Origin: Desulfovibrio sp. | GTDB lineage: Bacteria > Desulfobacterota > Desulfovibrionia > Desulfovibrionales > Desulfovibrionaceae | Length of the DNA: 10,746 nt | NCBI GenBank assembly: GCA_022837365.1 | Contig: JALHHV010000087.1 | Location: 1 to 10,746, forward strand | Direction: 5' to 3' | In this document: piece by piece, positions 1 to 7,282 of the stretch | Layout of the letters: each line of letters begins with the position of its first letter | How positions within the stretch are numbered: the stretch's first letter is position 1 | Position numbers and translations under genes: made by a program | Notes under the pieces: model-generated | What the model was told of the DNA's origin: nothing | Seen by the model: the letters and a program-made list of their open reading frames with translations, nothing else | Databases searched by the model: none

Positions 1-410
1 TACACGCTGCGGCGCAGCAGGTAGGGCTCCTGCAACAGCAGGGTCACCGAGCGGCGCAGGTCGGCCGTGCGCGCGGCGGACACCGGCCCCACCACCTCGC
101 CCGCGAAGCGCAGCACCCCCTGGCTGGGCGCGTCCAGCAGGGCCAGCAACCGCAGCAGGGTGGACTTGCCCCCGCCGTTGGGCCCCACCACCCCGGTGAT
201 GCCCCCGGCGGGGATGTCCAGCCGGGGCACGTCGAGCACGGTGCGTTCGCCATGGCGGCGCACCACGCCCTCCAACTGATAAAGCGGCGTGGCGCAGCGG
301 GCGCACGGCGCGCCCGTGCACGGCCCGTCAGCCGCATCCGGCATGGGGGCGCCGGGCATGGGGGGGCCGGAGAGTGTCGGCGGCACACAGTGGTTCTCGT
401 GCCCGTTCAT
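1..410 (-). CDS. tupC: Tungstate-type ABC transporter ATP-binding protein, partial (N-terminal 136 codons)
   Basis: This is the ATPase that would power tungstate (or related oxyanion) import with TupB, on the cytoplasmic face. Only the N-terminal part is present because the gene runs off the left edge. Visible parts are the Walker A loop GPNGGGKST (residues 76-84) and the Q-loop with Q127 in LLLQEP; the signature, Walker B and switch histidine lie outside. The ATG at 410 is chosen because AGGAGGG sits 7 bases upstream (424-418) and the start overlaps the tupB stop as ATGA, which suggests translational coupling. Oddly, about 40 residues precede the ABC fold and hold cysteines C8, C31, C36 and C39, the last three as C-x4-C-x2-C. 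The tungstate assignment rests on the neighbouring tupA and tupB; alone it would be called a generic small ABC ATPase. Confidence 0.88.
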   Translation of the reverse strand, partial: MNGHENHCVPPTLSGPPMPGAPMPDAADGPCTGAPCARCATPLYQLEGVVRRHGERTVLDVPRLDIPAGGITGVVGPNGGGKSTLLRLLALLDAPSQGVLRFAGEVVGPVSAARTADLRRSVTLLLQEPYLLRRSV

Positions 411-1102
411 CGTCCCGCCCTCCTGCGCAGCGCCGCCAGCAACAGGTTCAGCAGCAGGGCGATGGCCAGCAGCACCAGCCCCAGGGCGATGCCCAGGGCG
501 TAATCCCCCTTGCCCGTCTCCAGCGCGATGGCCGTGGTGATGGTGCGGGTGTGCCACTTGATGTTGCCCCCCACCATCATGGAGATGCCCACCTCGGACA
601 CGATGCGCCCGAAGGCCGCCACCCCCGCCAGCATCAGGTGGTAGCGGGTCTCCCACAGGGTGGCGGTGAGCAGTTGGCGGCCGTCGGCCCCCAGGGTGAG
701 CAGGGTCAGGCGCAGGCGCGCGTCGGCCTGCTCCACGGCCAGGGCGGTCATGGCCATGACGATGGGCACCCCCAGCATGGTCAGGCCGATGGACATGCCG
801 GGAATGGTGAACAGCAGCCCCAGGTCGCCCAGCGGCCCCTGCCGCGACAGCAGCAGGTACACCAGCAGGCCGATGACCACGGTGGGGAAGCACAGCGCCG
901 TGTCCACGGCGATGCGCACGGCCCGGCGGCCGGGAAAGTCGTGGTAGCCGATCAGAAACCCCAACGGCGCACCGATGAGCAGACACGCGGCGATGGACAT
1001 TCCCGACGCCGCAAGGGTGATCCACACGGCGGAGAAGGTTTCCGCGTCGCCCGCGGCCAGCAGGCGCAGGGCGGTGGCAAAGCCGTCGAGCAGGTAGTCC
1101 AT
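407..1102 (-). CDS. tupB: Tungstate-type ABC transporter permease
   Basis: This 231-residue inner-membrane permease of the binding-protein-dependent transport family would form the tungstate channel with TupC. It shows about five hydrophobic segments (near residues 22-43, 62-85, 98-123, 155-178 and 202-226). The cytoplasmic EAA-like coupling loop lies around residues 138-171, with G165, R166 and the following I-V-S-E-V-G. The length fits TupB/ModB-type permeases. The open frame extends upstream to 1186, but the ATG at 1102 is preferred: it has AAGGAG at 1119-1114 (spacing 11, slightly long) and the residues before it are arginine-rich and unlike the family. It overlaps tupC by 4 bases. It lies nearly 300 bases downstream of tupA, a wide gap for genes normally in one operon. 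Its sequence appears intact. Confidence 0.9.
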   Translation of the reverse strand: MDYLLDGFATALRLLAAGDAETFSAVWITLAASGMSIAACLLIGAPLGFLIGYHDFPGRRAVRIAVDTALCFPTVVIGLLVYLLLSRQGPLGDLGLLFTIPGMSIGLTMLGVPIVMAMTALAVEQADARLRLTLLTLGADGRQLLTATLWETRYHLMLAGVAAFGRIVSEVGISMMVGGNIKWHTRTITTAIALETGKGDYALGIALGLVLLAIALLLNLLLAALRRRAGR

Positions 1103-1374
1103 GGGGCGGTGGTCTCCTTGCAGGGACACTAAACGCAGTCCCGCCGCGCGGGAACGGCACCGCCGTCCCGCCGCCGGGGTATGCACTAACCCTAGGGGGT
1201 GCCGCCATGAGTAGGATTTTTGTTCTCTGCCAAGGAAGAATGCTTTTTTATGAAGGAAGTGCGGCAGCCGTTATGCGAGTCTTCGAGCATTACGGATGGC
1301 GACCGCAGCGCGCTCTTATGGTATTCGACCGGAATAAAAAACCATTCTGACGCAGGCAGAGGGCAAAAAGACAC
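1103..1374. other. tupA-tupB intergenic region
   Basis: About 270 to 295 bases separate tupA from tupB, depending on which tupA stop is used. The stretch from roughly 1200 to 1370 is much richer in A and T than the coding DNA and has several A or T runs. Short frames exist on both strands (60 codons on minus, 66 on plus), but neither has a convincing ribosome binding site or a recognisable motif. No intrinsic terminator with a U-tract is evident and no strong promoter was seen. It may hold a separate weak promoter or an RNA element for tupBC. Confidence 0.5.
1318..1345. repeat. Split inverted repeat between tupA and tupB
   Basis: The left arm ATGGTATTC (1318-1326) is matched by GAAT (1332-1335) and, after a run of five A, ACCAT (1341-1345), around a GACCG loop. 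All nine arm bases pair if the A run is bulged out. This could be an RNA hairpin or a regulator site within the AT-rich gap. It is not a textbook terminator because the A/T run lies inside the structure. Confidence 0.3.
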
Positions 1375-2178
1375 TCAGGACGACACCCTGTACGCGGCTA
1401 CTTGCCCGCGTTGGGCGTAAACAGCGGCTTGTCCATCAGCTTGAAGTCGGCGATGCGCTTCTGGGTGGAAGGGCTGGCCATCCACTTGGTGAAGGCGTCG
1501 GCCAGGTCGGCCTTGGCCGTTGAACAGCTTCTGGTCCTTTTCCACCACGATGGCCAGCGGGCCGGGTTCCTTCAGGCCCGCCTCGTACTTGATCCAGGTG
1601 CCGCGGTCGGTGAGGGTGTAGCCGCCCTTTTCCGCGCACATGGCGATGGTGCGCATCATGCCCTGCCCGGCTTCCACGTACCATTCCTTGCCTTCGGGCA
1701 CGCCCGCGCCGGTGTCCTTCCACAGGCGCAGTTCCAGGGCATGGGTGCCGGACTTGTCGCCACGGCTGATGAACGGGGCCTTGCCGCCGGACAGGGCCTT
1801 CATGGCCTCGGCCACGGACTTGCCCTTCACGCCCGCCGGGTCGGCCTTGGGGCCCACCATGACGAAATCGTTGTACATCAGTTGGGTGCGGTTGATGCCG
1901 AAGCCTTCGCCCACGAACTTGGCCTCGGCCTCGGGATCGTGCACCAGCAGCACGTCCACGTTGCAGCTGCGGCCCATTTCCAGCGCCTTGCCGGTGCCGG
2001 TGGCCGTGAACTTGAGTTCGATGCCCGTCTCCTTCTGGAAGGCGGGGGCGAGGTCGTCGAGCAGGCCGGTATCGGCGGTGCTGGTGGTGGTGGCCATCAT
2101 CAGCACCTTGTCCGCCGCCATGGACTGCGCGGGCAGCAACACGGTGAACAGGCAAAGAACGAGAAGCAGACGACGCAT
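1375..2178 (-). pseudogene. tupA: Tungstate ABC transporter substrate-binding protein, disrupted near its 3' end
   Basis: TupA is the exported tungstate-binding protein that feeds TupBC. The ATG at 2178 has GGAGG six bases upstream (2189-2185). A signal peptide spans residues 1-22 (MRRLLLVLCL..., cleavage near S-M-A-A). Family motifs follow: TTTSTADTGLL (30-40), LLVHDP (77-82) and SRGDKSGTH (138-146). After L-F-N at 218-220 the frame is lost: the read frame gives 47 unrelated residues and stops at 1375. Starting at 1514, four bases past the N220 codon, another frame gives a typical TupA ending of 38 residues (KADLADAFTKWM..., FTPNAGK) and stops at 1398. From memory, TupA proteins have about 15 residues between these parts, including a Y-G-V...V-N-P-x-K-H-P stretch. 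It is absent here, so the lesion looks like a deletion of about 41 bases at 1515-1518. Restored length would be about 273 residues, normal for TupA. Confidence 0.85.
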
Positions 2179-2238
2179 GGGCATCCTCCGGGTTTGTCGG
2201 TTGGCGATGGGTGTCCGGTCTTTCACCAATGGATGGTA

Positions 2239-2268
2239 TTGTTAGCAGCCCAAACAGTCACGAAACAA
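2239..2268 (-). promoter_or_regulatory. Weak candidate promoter for tupA
   Basis: Reading the minus strand, TTGTTT (2268-2263) and TAACAA (2244-2239) are separated by 18 bases. The leader to the tupA ATG at 2178 would be about 55 bases. The -35 is reasonable, but the -10 matches the consensus poorly. Other T-rich sites nearer 2350-2385 could serve instead. Confidence 0.25.
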
Positions 2269-2274
2269 GTAGAA

Positions 2275-2299
2275 AACGTGCACAAGGATTGGCACCGTT
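2275..2299. promoter_or_regulatory. Dyad upstream of tupA, candidate operator
   Basis: The plus strand has AACG (2275-2278) and CAA (2283-2285), mirrored as TTG (2289-2291) and CGTT (2296-2299) around the centre GGA. The dyad lies just upstream of the candidate -35. Tungstate uptake genes in Desulfovibrio are known to be controlled by TunR, but I do not recall its motif well enough to call this a TunR site. Confidence 0.3.
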
Positions 2300-2401
2300 C
2301 ATCCGGAATGACGACCTTTACGCACCCATGAAAACCATAAACGCCCTTGAACAACCAAAATACACCAAAAACAAACATGCTGAAAAAAACAGAACTGGAT
2401 G

Positions 2402-2448
2402 GCCACGGGCCGCTCCGCGCCCGTCACCGGGCGCACGGGGGCCGTGGC
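2402..2448. repeat. Nested hairpin after the response-regulator terminator
   Basis: An outer stem GCCACGG (2402-2408) pairs with CCGTGGC (2442-2448). It encloses an inner perfect stem GCGCCCG/CGGGCGC (2417-2423 and 2428-2434) with a TCAC loop. On the minus strand a T-run follows only after about 11 bases (2390-2384), so it is a poor intrinsic terminator by itself. It may be a back-up terminator or a structured 3' end. Confidence 0.45.
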
Positions 2449-2456
2449 AGGGCAAG

Positions 2457-2489
2457 AAAAACGCCCCGGCCGGGATTCCGGGCGGGGCG
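2457..2489 (-). terminator. Rho-independent terminator of the signalling operon
   Basis: A 12-base stem with one mismatch (2462-2473 against 2478-2489) closes a four-base loop. Read on the minus strand it is followed directly by TTTTT (2461-2457). It lies 83 bases past the response-regulator stop, as expected for the end of that operon. Confidence 0.85.
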
Positions 2490-2571
2490 CGAGGGCCATC
2501 ATGCCGCGCTGGCGGCCACAATGCACGAAGGGCGATGACCGCCCGAGGCCGCGCAGGGGGAAAACGCCCGG

Positions 2572-4674
2572 CTAGGAACCCGGCCTCGCGGGATCGCCCC
2601 CCTCCCCGTCACCCGTTCCGTCGGCCATGCCGAACTCCACGAGCTTGCGGTACACCGTCTGGCGCGAAACGCCCAGCAGCCGGGCCGCGCGGGCCTTGTT
2701 GCCCCCGGCCCTGCGCAGCGCGTCGGCCAGCAGTTCCGGGGTCAAGCGCAGGCGGCGGCCCGCGTCGGGACCGTAGGGGGCGGCATCCTCGCCCACGTGC
2801 CCGCCGGACGTGCCGTCCGATTCGGCCGGTGTGGCGGACGCCGGGGCCGCTCCCCGCCCGGCAACGGGCAAGTCCACGGGCGTGCCGTCGGGGTAGAACC
2901 CGGGATGGGCCGGACCTTCAGGGCCCACGGCCGGGCCGACCGGAGTGACCGGGCCGGCTGGGGGCACGCCGCCCAGGTGGCCCGCCCCGGAGCGCCCCCA
3001 ATCCACCCGGTCGGCCCGGCCGCCGGTCCATCCTTCGCCCGCATTCCCGGGCAGGTGCGTGTCGCAGGGGATGGAGCGCGGCACGGCGGCGGCCGGTGAC
3101 GCCACCCCGGCGGCGGCGCGCACTTCGGGCGGCAGGGCGTCCACGTCGATGACGTCGCCGCGCGAAAGAATGAAGCCGTGCTCCAGCGCGTGGCGCAACT
3201 CGCGCACGTTGCCCGGCCAGGAATGCGCCGTCAGCGCCTTCAGCGCCGCCGGGGTCACCCCGGCCACGCGGCGGTGGAAGTGGATGTTGAACTGTTCCAC
3301 GAAGTGGTCCACCAGCAGCGGGATGTCCGGACGCCTGTCGCGCAGGGCGGGCAGGTGCAGTTCCACCACCCGCAGCCGGTAGTACAGATCTTCGCGCAAC
3401 CGGCCGGAGCGCACCAGTTCGGGCAAGGGACGGTTGGTGGCGGCGATGACCCGCACGTCCACCTTCACGGTGCGCGTGTCGCCCACCCGCTCGAACTCGC
3501 GTTCCTGCAACACCCGCAGCAGCTTCAGCTGCACGGCGGACGAGACGTCGCCGATCTCGTCCAGGAAAATGGTGCCCCCGTGCGCCAACTGGAACCGCCC
3601 CACCCTGTCGCGCACGGCCCCGGTGAAGGCCCCGCGCACGTGGCCGAACAACTCGCTTTCCAGCAGGTGTTCGGACAGCGCCGAGCAGTTCACCTTGACC
3701 AGCGGCCCCAGCGCACGCGGCCCGCCCCGGTGCAGCGCCTCGGCCACCAGTTCCTTGCCGGTGCCCGATTCGCCGGTGATGAGCACGGTGGTGTCGGTCT
3801 GGGCCAGTTCGTCCAGCAGGTGGAACAGCTCGGACATGGGCGCGCTGCGCCCGATGATCTGGTTCATGCCCGCCCGGTGGCCCAGGGCCTCTTCCAGCCC
3901 CGCCAGGCGGGTGACGTCGCGCGCCACCAGCAGCGCCCCCAGGAATTCGCCCCCGCCGCCCGCCAGCGGCGCGGCCTCTATCTCGAACACCTGCTCCCGG
4001 CCGTCGGCCAGTTGCGCGGAAACCCGGCGTCGGCGCGAGGCCCGGCGCGCGCCCAGGGTTTCGTCCAGCACCGGCCGGAACAGCGGGGCGAACAGGCCCA
4101 ACGCCTCGTCGAAGCGCCGCCCCGCCGCCTGGCGGGCATCGCGCGCGCCGCCGGGCAGTTCGCGCGCGGCAAGGTTCATGCGCTGCACCCGCAGGTCCGG
4201 CGTCACGGTCACCAGCACGTCGGGCACGGCCTGGAACACCGCCTCCAGGTGCACCCGCAGGTTTTCGCGCTCGGCCACCAGGGCGCGGCGCTCGTCCTCC
4301 AGGGCCTTGTGGCGCAGGGCCGTCCGGGCCGCCTGAAGCATCTGCTCCTTGTCCACGGGCTTGATCAGATACTGCTCCGCCCCTTCCGACACCGCCCGCA
4401 CGGCCGATTCCACGCTGGGCCGCCCGGTCAGCAGGATGACCGACACGAAGGGGCAGCGCTCGCGCACGACGCGGGCGAAATCCAGTCCGTTCTCGCCGCG
4501 CAGCACGATGTCGGTGACGACCAGGTCCGGCGGGCCGCCGTTGGCCGGTTCCAGCGCGCGCAACGCCTCGTCCAGGCTGGCCGCCGTGACCACCACGTGC
4601 CCGTCCCGGCGCAGGAAGGCCGACAGGGTGAACCGGATGCTCTCCTCGTCGTCAACGAGCAGTATCTTCGCCAT
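2572..4674 (-). CDS. Sigma54-dependent response regulator (REC-PAS-AAA+-Fis)
   Basis: A 700-residue NtrC-class activator that should be phosphorylated by the kinase encoded just upstream and open sigma54-RNA polymerase promoters. The receiver domain (2-120) has D8/D9, phospho-acceptor D55, T83 and K105. A PAS-like domain spans roughly 140-258. The AAA+ domain shows Walker A GESGTGKE (301-308), the sigma54-contact loop GAFTGA (348-353), Walker B IFLDEI (369-374), a sensor ATNR (412-415) and REDLYYRL. A Fis-type helix-turn-helix lies at 659-682 (NKARAARLLGVSRQTVYRKL). A glycine- and proline-rich linker of about 120 residues separates AAA+ and DNA-binding parts, longer than usual. The ATG at 4674 has GGAGG six bases upstream (4685-4681) and lies 23 bases inside the kinase gene, implying coupled translation. 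The target genes cannot be read from this window. Confidence 0.95.
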   Translation of the reverse strand: MAKILLVDDEESIRFTLSAFLRRDGHVVVTAASLDEALRALEPANGGPPDLVVTDIVLRGENGLDFARVVRERCPFVSVILLTGRPSVESAVRAVSEGAEQYLIKPVDKEQMLQAARTALRHKALEDERRALVAERENLRVHLEAVFQAVPDVLVTVTPDLRVQRMNLAARELPGGARDARQAAGRRFDEALGLFAPLFRPVLDETLGARRASRRRRVSAQLADGREQVFEIEAAPLAGGGGEFLGALLVARDVTRLAGLEEALGHRAGMNQIIGRSAPMSELFHLLDELAQTDTTVLITGESGTGKELVAEALHRGGPRALGPLVKVNCSALSEHLLESELFGHVRGAFTGAVRDRVGRFQLAHGGTIFLDEIGDVSSAVQLKLLRVLQEREFERVGDTRTVKVDVRVIAATNRPLPELVRSGRLREDLYYRLRVVELHLPALRDRRPDIPLLVDHFVEQFNIHFHRRVAGVTPAALKALTAHSWPGNVRELRHALEHGFILSRGDVIDVDALPPEVRAAAGVASPAAAVPRSIPCDTHLPGNAGEGWTGGRADRVDWGRSGAGHLGGVPPAGPVTPVGPAVGPEGPAHPGFYPDGTPVDLPVAGRGAAPASATPAESDGTSGGHVGEDAAPYGPDAGRRLRLTPELLADALRRAGGNKARAARLLGVSRQTVYRKLVEFGMADGTGDGEGGDPARPGS

Positions 4675-7279
4675 GGGCGACCTCCCCACGGGGGCTGGCG
4701 TTGCGGGGTTCCGCTTCCGGGGCTTCGGACGGGACCTCGGAAGGCGCCTCCGGCAGGACCACCACGGCGCGGGTGCCCGAGGCCCCGTCGCTGTCCAGCA
4801 TCAGCGTGCCGCCGTGGCTCTTGATGATGCCGTAGCTGATGGACAGGCCGAGCCCGGTGCCCTTGCCCTCCGGCTTGGTGGTGAAGAACGGCTCGAACAC
4901 CCGGTCCAGCACCGCCGGGTCGATGCCCGTGCCGGTATCCGCCACGGTGACGCACACGCACGGGCCGCTCACCGTCAGGCGGCCGCCCGAGCGCCGGGCG
5001 GAGCGGCGCTCGGGGATGCATGCCCCCTTGCAGCGGTCGTCCCCGGCTTCGGACGGCGCGCCCTTGCGCGCCCCTCCCCCGGTGCGGCCCCCCCGGCGCG
5101 GCCCCAGCGAAGACCGCGCGGCCGTCAGGGTCAGGTGCTTGGGCCGCCGCGCCCCGCCAGACAGAGCGGCGTCCGGCGGGACGGCATCCGGCGGGGCGGC
5201 ATCCGCGAATCCCGTGGAGGACGCCGCGTTCAGGGCGTGGTGGGCGTTGGCCAGAAGGTTCATGAACACCTGCTGGAGTTCGCCGGGGCGGCCCACCACC
5301 ATCAGCGGCGCTTCCGGCAGGTCGAGTTCGATGACCACCCCGTCGCCCTCCATGTGGGTGCGGGTGAGGGCCAGGGCGTCGTGCAACACCTCGCGCAGGT
5401 CCACCCGCGCGTCGGAGTCCCGCCGGTCGCGCCCGAAGAACAGCAGGTTGCGCACAATGCCCGCGATGCGCTGGCCCTCGCGCAGGATGCGCCCGGCCAG
5501 CTCGGGCTGCGGCTCGTGGCGCATGCCCCCCTGCGCCGCCGAATCCGCGTCGTCCAGCATCAGCTGGGCGCAGTTGATGATGCCGTTGATGGGGTTGTTG
5601 ATCTCGTGCGCCACCCCGGCGGCCAGTTCGCCCAGGGCGGCCAGTTGCCCGGCCCGCACGGCCTCGGCCCGCAGGCGGTGCAGTTCGGTCTGGTCCTCCA
5701 CCACGCCCAGCCCGAACAGGGGCAGCTCGTCGGTGCCCCAGACCACCGTGGAGGTCACGCGGCACAGCCTGATCTGGCCGTCTGGCCTGCGCACCCGCAC
5801 CTCGAACCGGGCCACCCGGTCGCGTTCGGCCCGGTTGCGCTGCATCTCATAGGCCAGCGATTCGCGGTATTCGGGCAACACCAGGTCGAGCACGTGGGTG
5901 CCGCGCATCTCGCCCAGGGTCAGCCCGGTGATGGCGCACAGCGCCCGGTTGGCCTCGATGACGTTGCCCGCCGCGCTGGTGTGCAAGAGGCCCACGGGCA
6001 CGTCGTCGTAGATGCGGCGCAGCAGCCGTTCGTGCCTGCCCAGGGCCGCCTCGTGGGCATGGACCATGCGGTCCTTGCGCTCCAGGGTGGCCTGCAATTC
6101 CTCTTCGGCCCGGCGCTGGGTGGTCACGTCGTGCACGTACACGGCGATCTGGGCCACGCGGCCCTGGGCGTCGTGCACGGGCACCAGGTTGTGGCGCAGC
6201 ACGCGGCCGCCGTCGCGGTCCTCGAACGAACCGCCGCGCCCGGTGGCCACGCAGCGGGCCAGTTCCGCCCGGCGCTTGCCGGCCATCTCGGGCGGCATGT
6301 GGGTGAACATGCTCTCGCCGGTCATGTCCTGCCCGTCGCGCCAGGCATGGCGCGAGGCGGCGCTGTTGTGCGCCACGATGGTGCCGTCCGGCTCCATCAG
6401 GAAGGCGGCCCCCGGCGCCGCATCCAGCAGGGCGCGGCGGGTTTCGCCTATCTCGCGCAGGGCGCGGCGGGCGTTGACCGCCTCGGTGATCTCCACCCCC
6501 ACCAGCAGCGCCCGGCACACGATGCCGCTGCCCGGCAGGCCCCGCCCCGCCAGGGTAATGTTGAAATGCCGCTCGCCCGCGCCGCCGGTGACGGCCAGTT
6601 CGCCGGTCACGCGCTGCTCGCCCGCGAAGGTTCGCGCCAGCAGGGGCGCCAGTTGCGCGGCCACCCCGGCGGGCACCAGTTCTTCCAGCCTGCGGCCGCG
6701 CGCCTCCATGCGCCAGACCCCGAACAACGCCTCGAAGCCCCGGTTGACCATGCGCACCCGCCCGTCGGCATCCGCGCACAGCGCCAGCAGGGGCACCGAA
6801 TCCAGCAGCATGTCGGGGGTTTCGGGATCGGCATCCAGAGGCAGCAGTCGCGCCTCGGCCTTGCGCAGCCGGTGGCGCAGCACGGCCACCTCGGCGCGCA
6901 GGCGTTGCAGTTCCTGGTCCGGCGTCAATGCAGGGGGGGCGAGGGGGGCGAGGGGGGCGAGGGGGGCAAGGGGCGCGGGGGGCTGGGCGGCGGGCTGAGG
7001 GAAAAGGTCATGCCGGGGCACTGCCGCCCCGGCGGACGTGCCGCCGCCCCCCGACTGTTCAGCACGGGCGGCGCGGGCGGGACAAACAGAACTGGCAGAA
7101 CTGGCAGAATTGGCAGAACCAGCCGGACTGGCCGGACTGGCAGAACCGGCCGGGCTGCCCGGACTGCCCGAGCTGCCCAGACTGGCGGACACGGACGGTT
7201 CCGCCGTGCCGGGGGATGCCTGCGGCGCGCCCCCGGAGCCGGGCGGCGTGCCGGTACGGGAAGCGGCGCGCTTGGGCAT
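4652..7279 (-). CDS. Cytoplasmic multi-PAS sensor histidine kinase
   Basis: An 875-residue NtrB-like kinase without membrane segments, so it should sense a cytoplasmic signal and phosphorylate the adjacent regulator. Residues 1-118 are low complexity (Ser/Gly/Ala/Pro, then repeated L-A-P). A coiled stretch (121-145) follows, then three PAS-type domains near 155-270, 280-390 and 420-535. The dimerisation region has H558 in GVAHEINNP. The ATP-binding domain has N674/N678, G1 box DTGTGI (781-786), FEPFF (796-800) and G2 box GKGTGLGLS (805-813). About 107 residues lie between N674 and D781, where about 40 is usual, so an unusual low-complexity insert of 65-70 residues sits there. The ATG at 7279 is 3 bases past the upstream stop; its ribosome site is weak and the true start could lie further in. 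No PAS ligand residue such as a heme histidine could be assigned. Confidence 0.93.
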   Translation of the reverse strand: MPKRAASRTGTPPGSGGAPQASPGTAEPSVSASLGSSGSPGSPAGSASPASPAGSANSASSASSVCPARAARAEQSGGGGTSAGAAVPRHDLFPQPAAQPPAPLAPLAPLAPLAPPALTPDQELQRLRAEVAVLRHRLRKAEARLLPLDADPETPDMLLDSVPLLALCADADGRVRMVNRGFEALFGVWRMEARGRRLEELVPAGVAAQLAPLLARTFAGEQRVTGELAVTGGAGERHFNITLAGRGLPGSGIVCRALLVGVEITEAVNARRALREIGETRRALLDAAPGAAFLMEPDGTIVAHNSAASRHAWRDGQDMTGESMFTHMPPEMAGKRRAELARCVATGRGGSFEDRDGGRVLRHNLVPVHDAQGRVAQIAVYVHDVTTQRRAEEELQATLERKDRMVHAHEAALGRHERLLRRIYDDVPVGLLHTSAAGNVIEANRALCAITGLTLGEMRGTHVLDLVLPEYRESLAYEMQRNRAERDRVARFEVRVRRPDGQIRLCRVTSTVVWGTDELPLFGLGVVEDQTELHRLRAEAVRAGQLAALGELAAGVAHEINNPINGIINCAQLMLDDADSAAQGGMRHEPQPELAGRILREGQRIAGIVRNLLFFGRDRRDSDARVDLREVLHDALALTRTHMEGDGVVIELDLPEAPLMVVGRPGELQQVFMNLLANAHHALNAASSTGFADAAPPDAVPPDAALSGGARRPKHLTLTAARSSLGPRRGGRTGGGARKGAPSEAGDDRCKGACIPERRSARRSGGRLTVSGPCVCVTVADTGTGIDPAVLDRVFEPFFTTKPEGKGTGLGLSISYGIIKSHGGTLMLDSDGASGTRAVVVLPEAPSEVPSEAPEAEPRNASPRGEVAHGEDTAR
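6934..6969. repeat. 9-bp tandem repeat in the kinase gene (L-A-P repeat)
   Basis: Four copies of GGGGGGCGA on the plus strand (the last reads GGGGGGCAA) encode L-A-P repeats at about residues 103-115 of the kinase. The unit is a multiple of three, so copy-number change would alter length but not frame. The plus strand has four G6 runs spaced by three bases and could form a G-quadruplex in the template strand. Confidence 0.9.
7092..7190. repeat. Degenerate 9-bp tandem repeat near the kinase N-terminus
   Basis: Eleven consecutive 9-base units of the type CTGGCAGAA, CTGGCCGGA and CTGCCCGGA run without gaps. They encode a Ser/Gly/Ala/Pro tract at about residues 30-63 of the kinase. Units at the low-coordinate end are nearly identical and those at the other end are more diverged, which suggests recent expansion on one side. 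Each unit is three codons, so changes keep the reading frame. Confidence 0.85.
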
Positions 7280-7282
7280 GGT

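Larger units (their letters stand above)
2179..2571. other. Intergenic region between the response-regulator operon and tupA
   Basis: This 393-base gap has two unlike parts. Bases 2402-2571 are GC-rich and hold the terminator of the upstream operon and a nested hairpin. Bases 2221-2400 are AT-richer, with several A and T runs, and should hold the tupA promoter and operator. Short open frames on both strands here have no supporting ribosome binding site or recognisable product. No tRNA or known riboswitch was recognised. Confidence 0.6.

Noticed and set aside
1192..1374. A 60-codon minus-strand frame between tupA and tupB
   Set aside because: It has no ribosome site and no recognisable motif, and its composition follows the AT-rich gap.
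374..2331. Plus-strand open frames opposite tupB and tupA
   Set aside because: They are shadows of the transporter genes: His/Gln/Gly-rich, no ribosome site and no recognisable domain.
3178..4824. Plus-strand frame of about 550 codons opposite the response regulator
   Set aside because: Low-complexity product antisense to a gene with intact REC, AAA+ and Fis motifs.
6933..7190. CRISPR-like array in the repeated segments
   Set aside because: Units are 9 bases, contiguous without spacers, and lie in frame inside the kinase gene.
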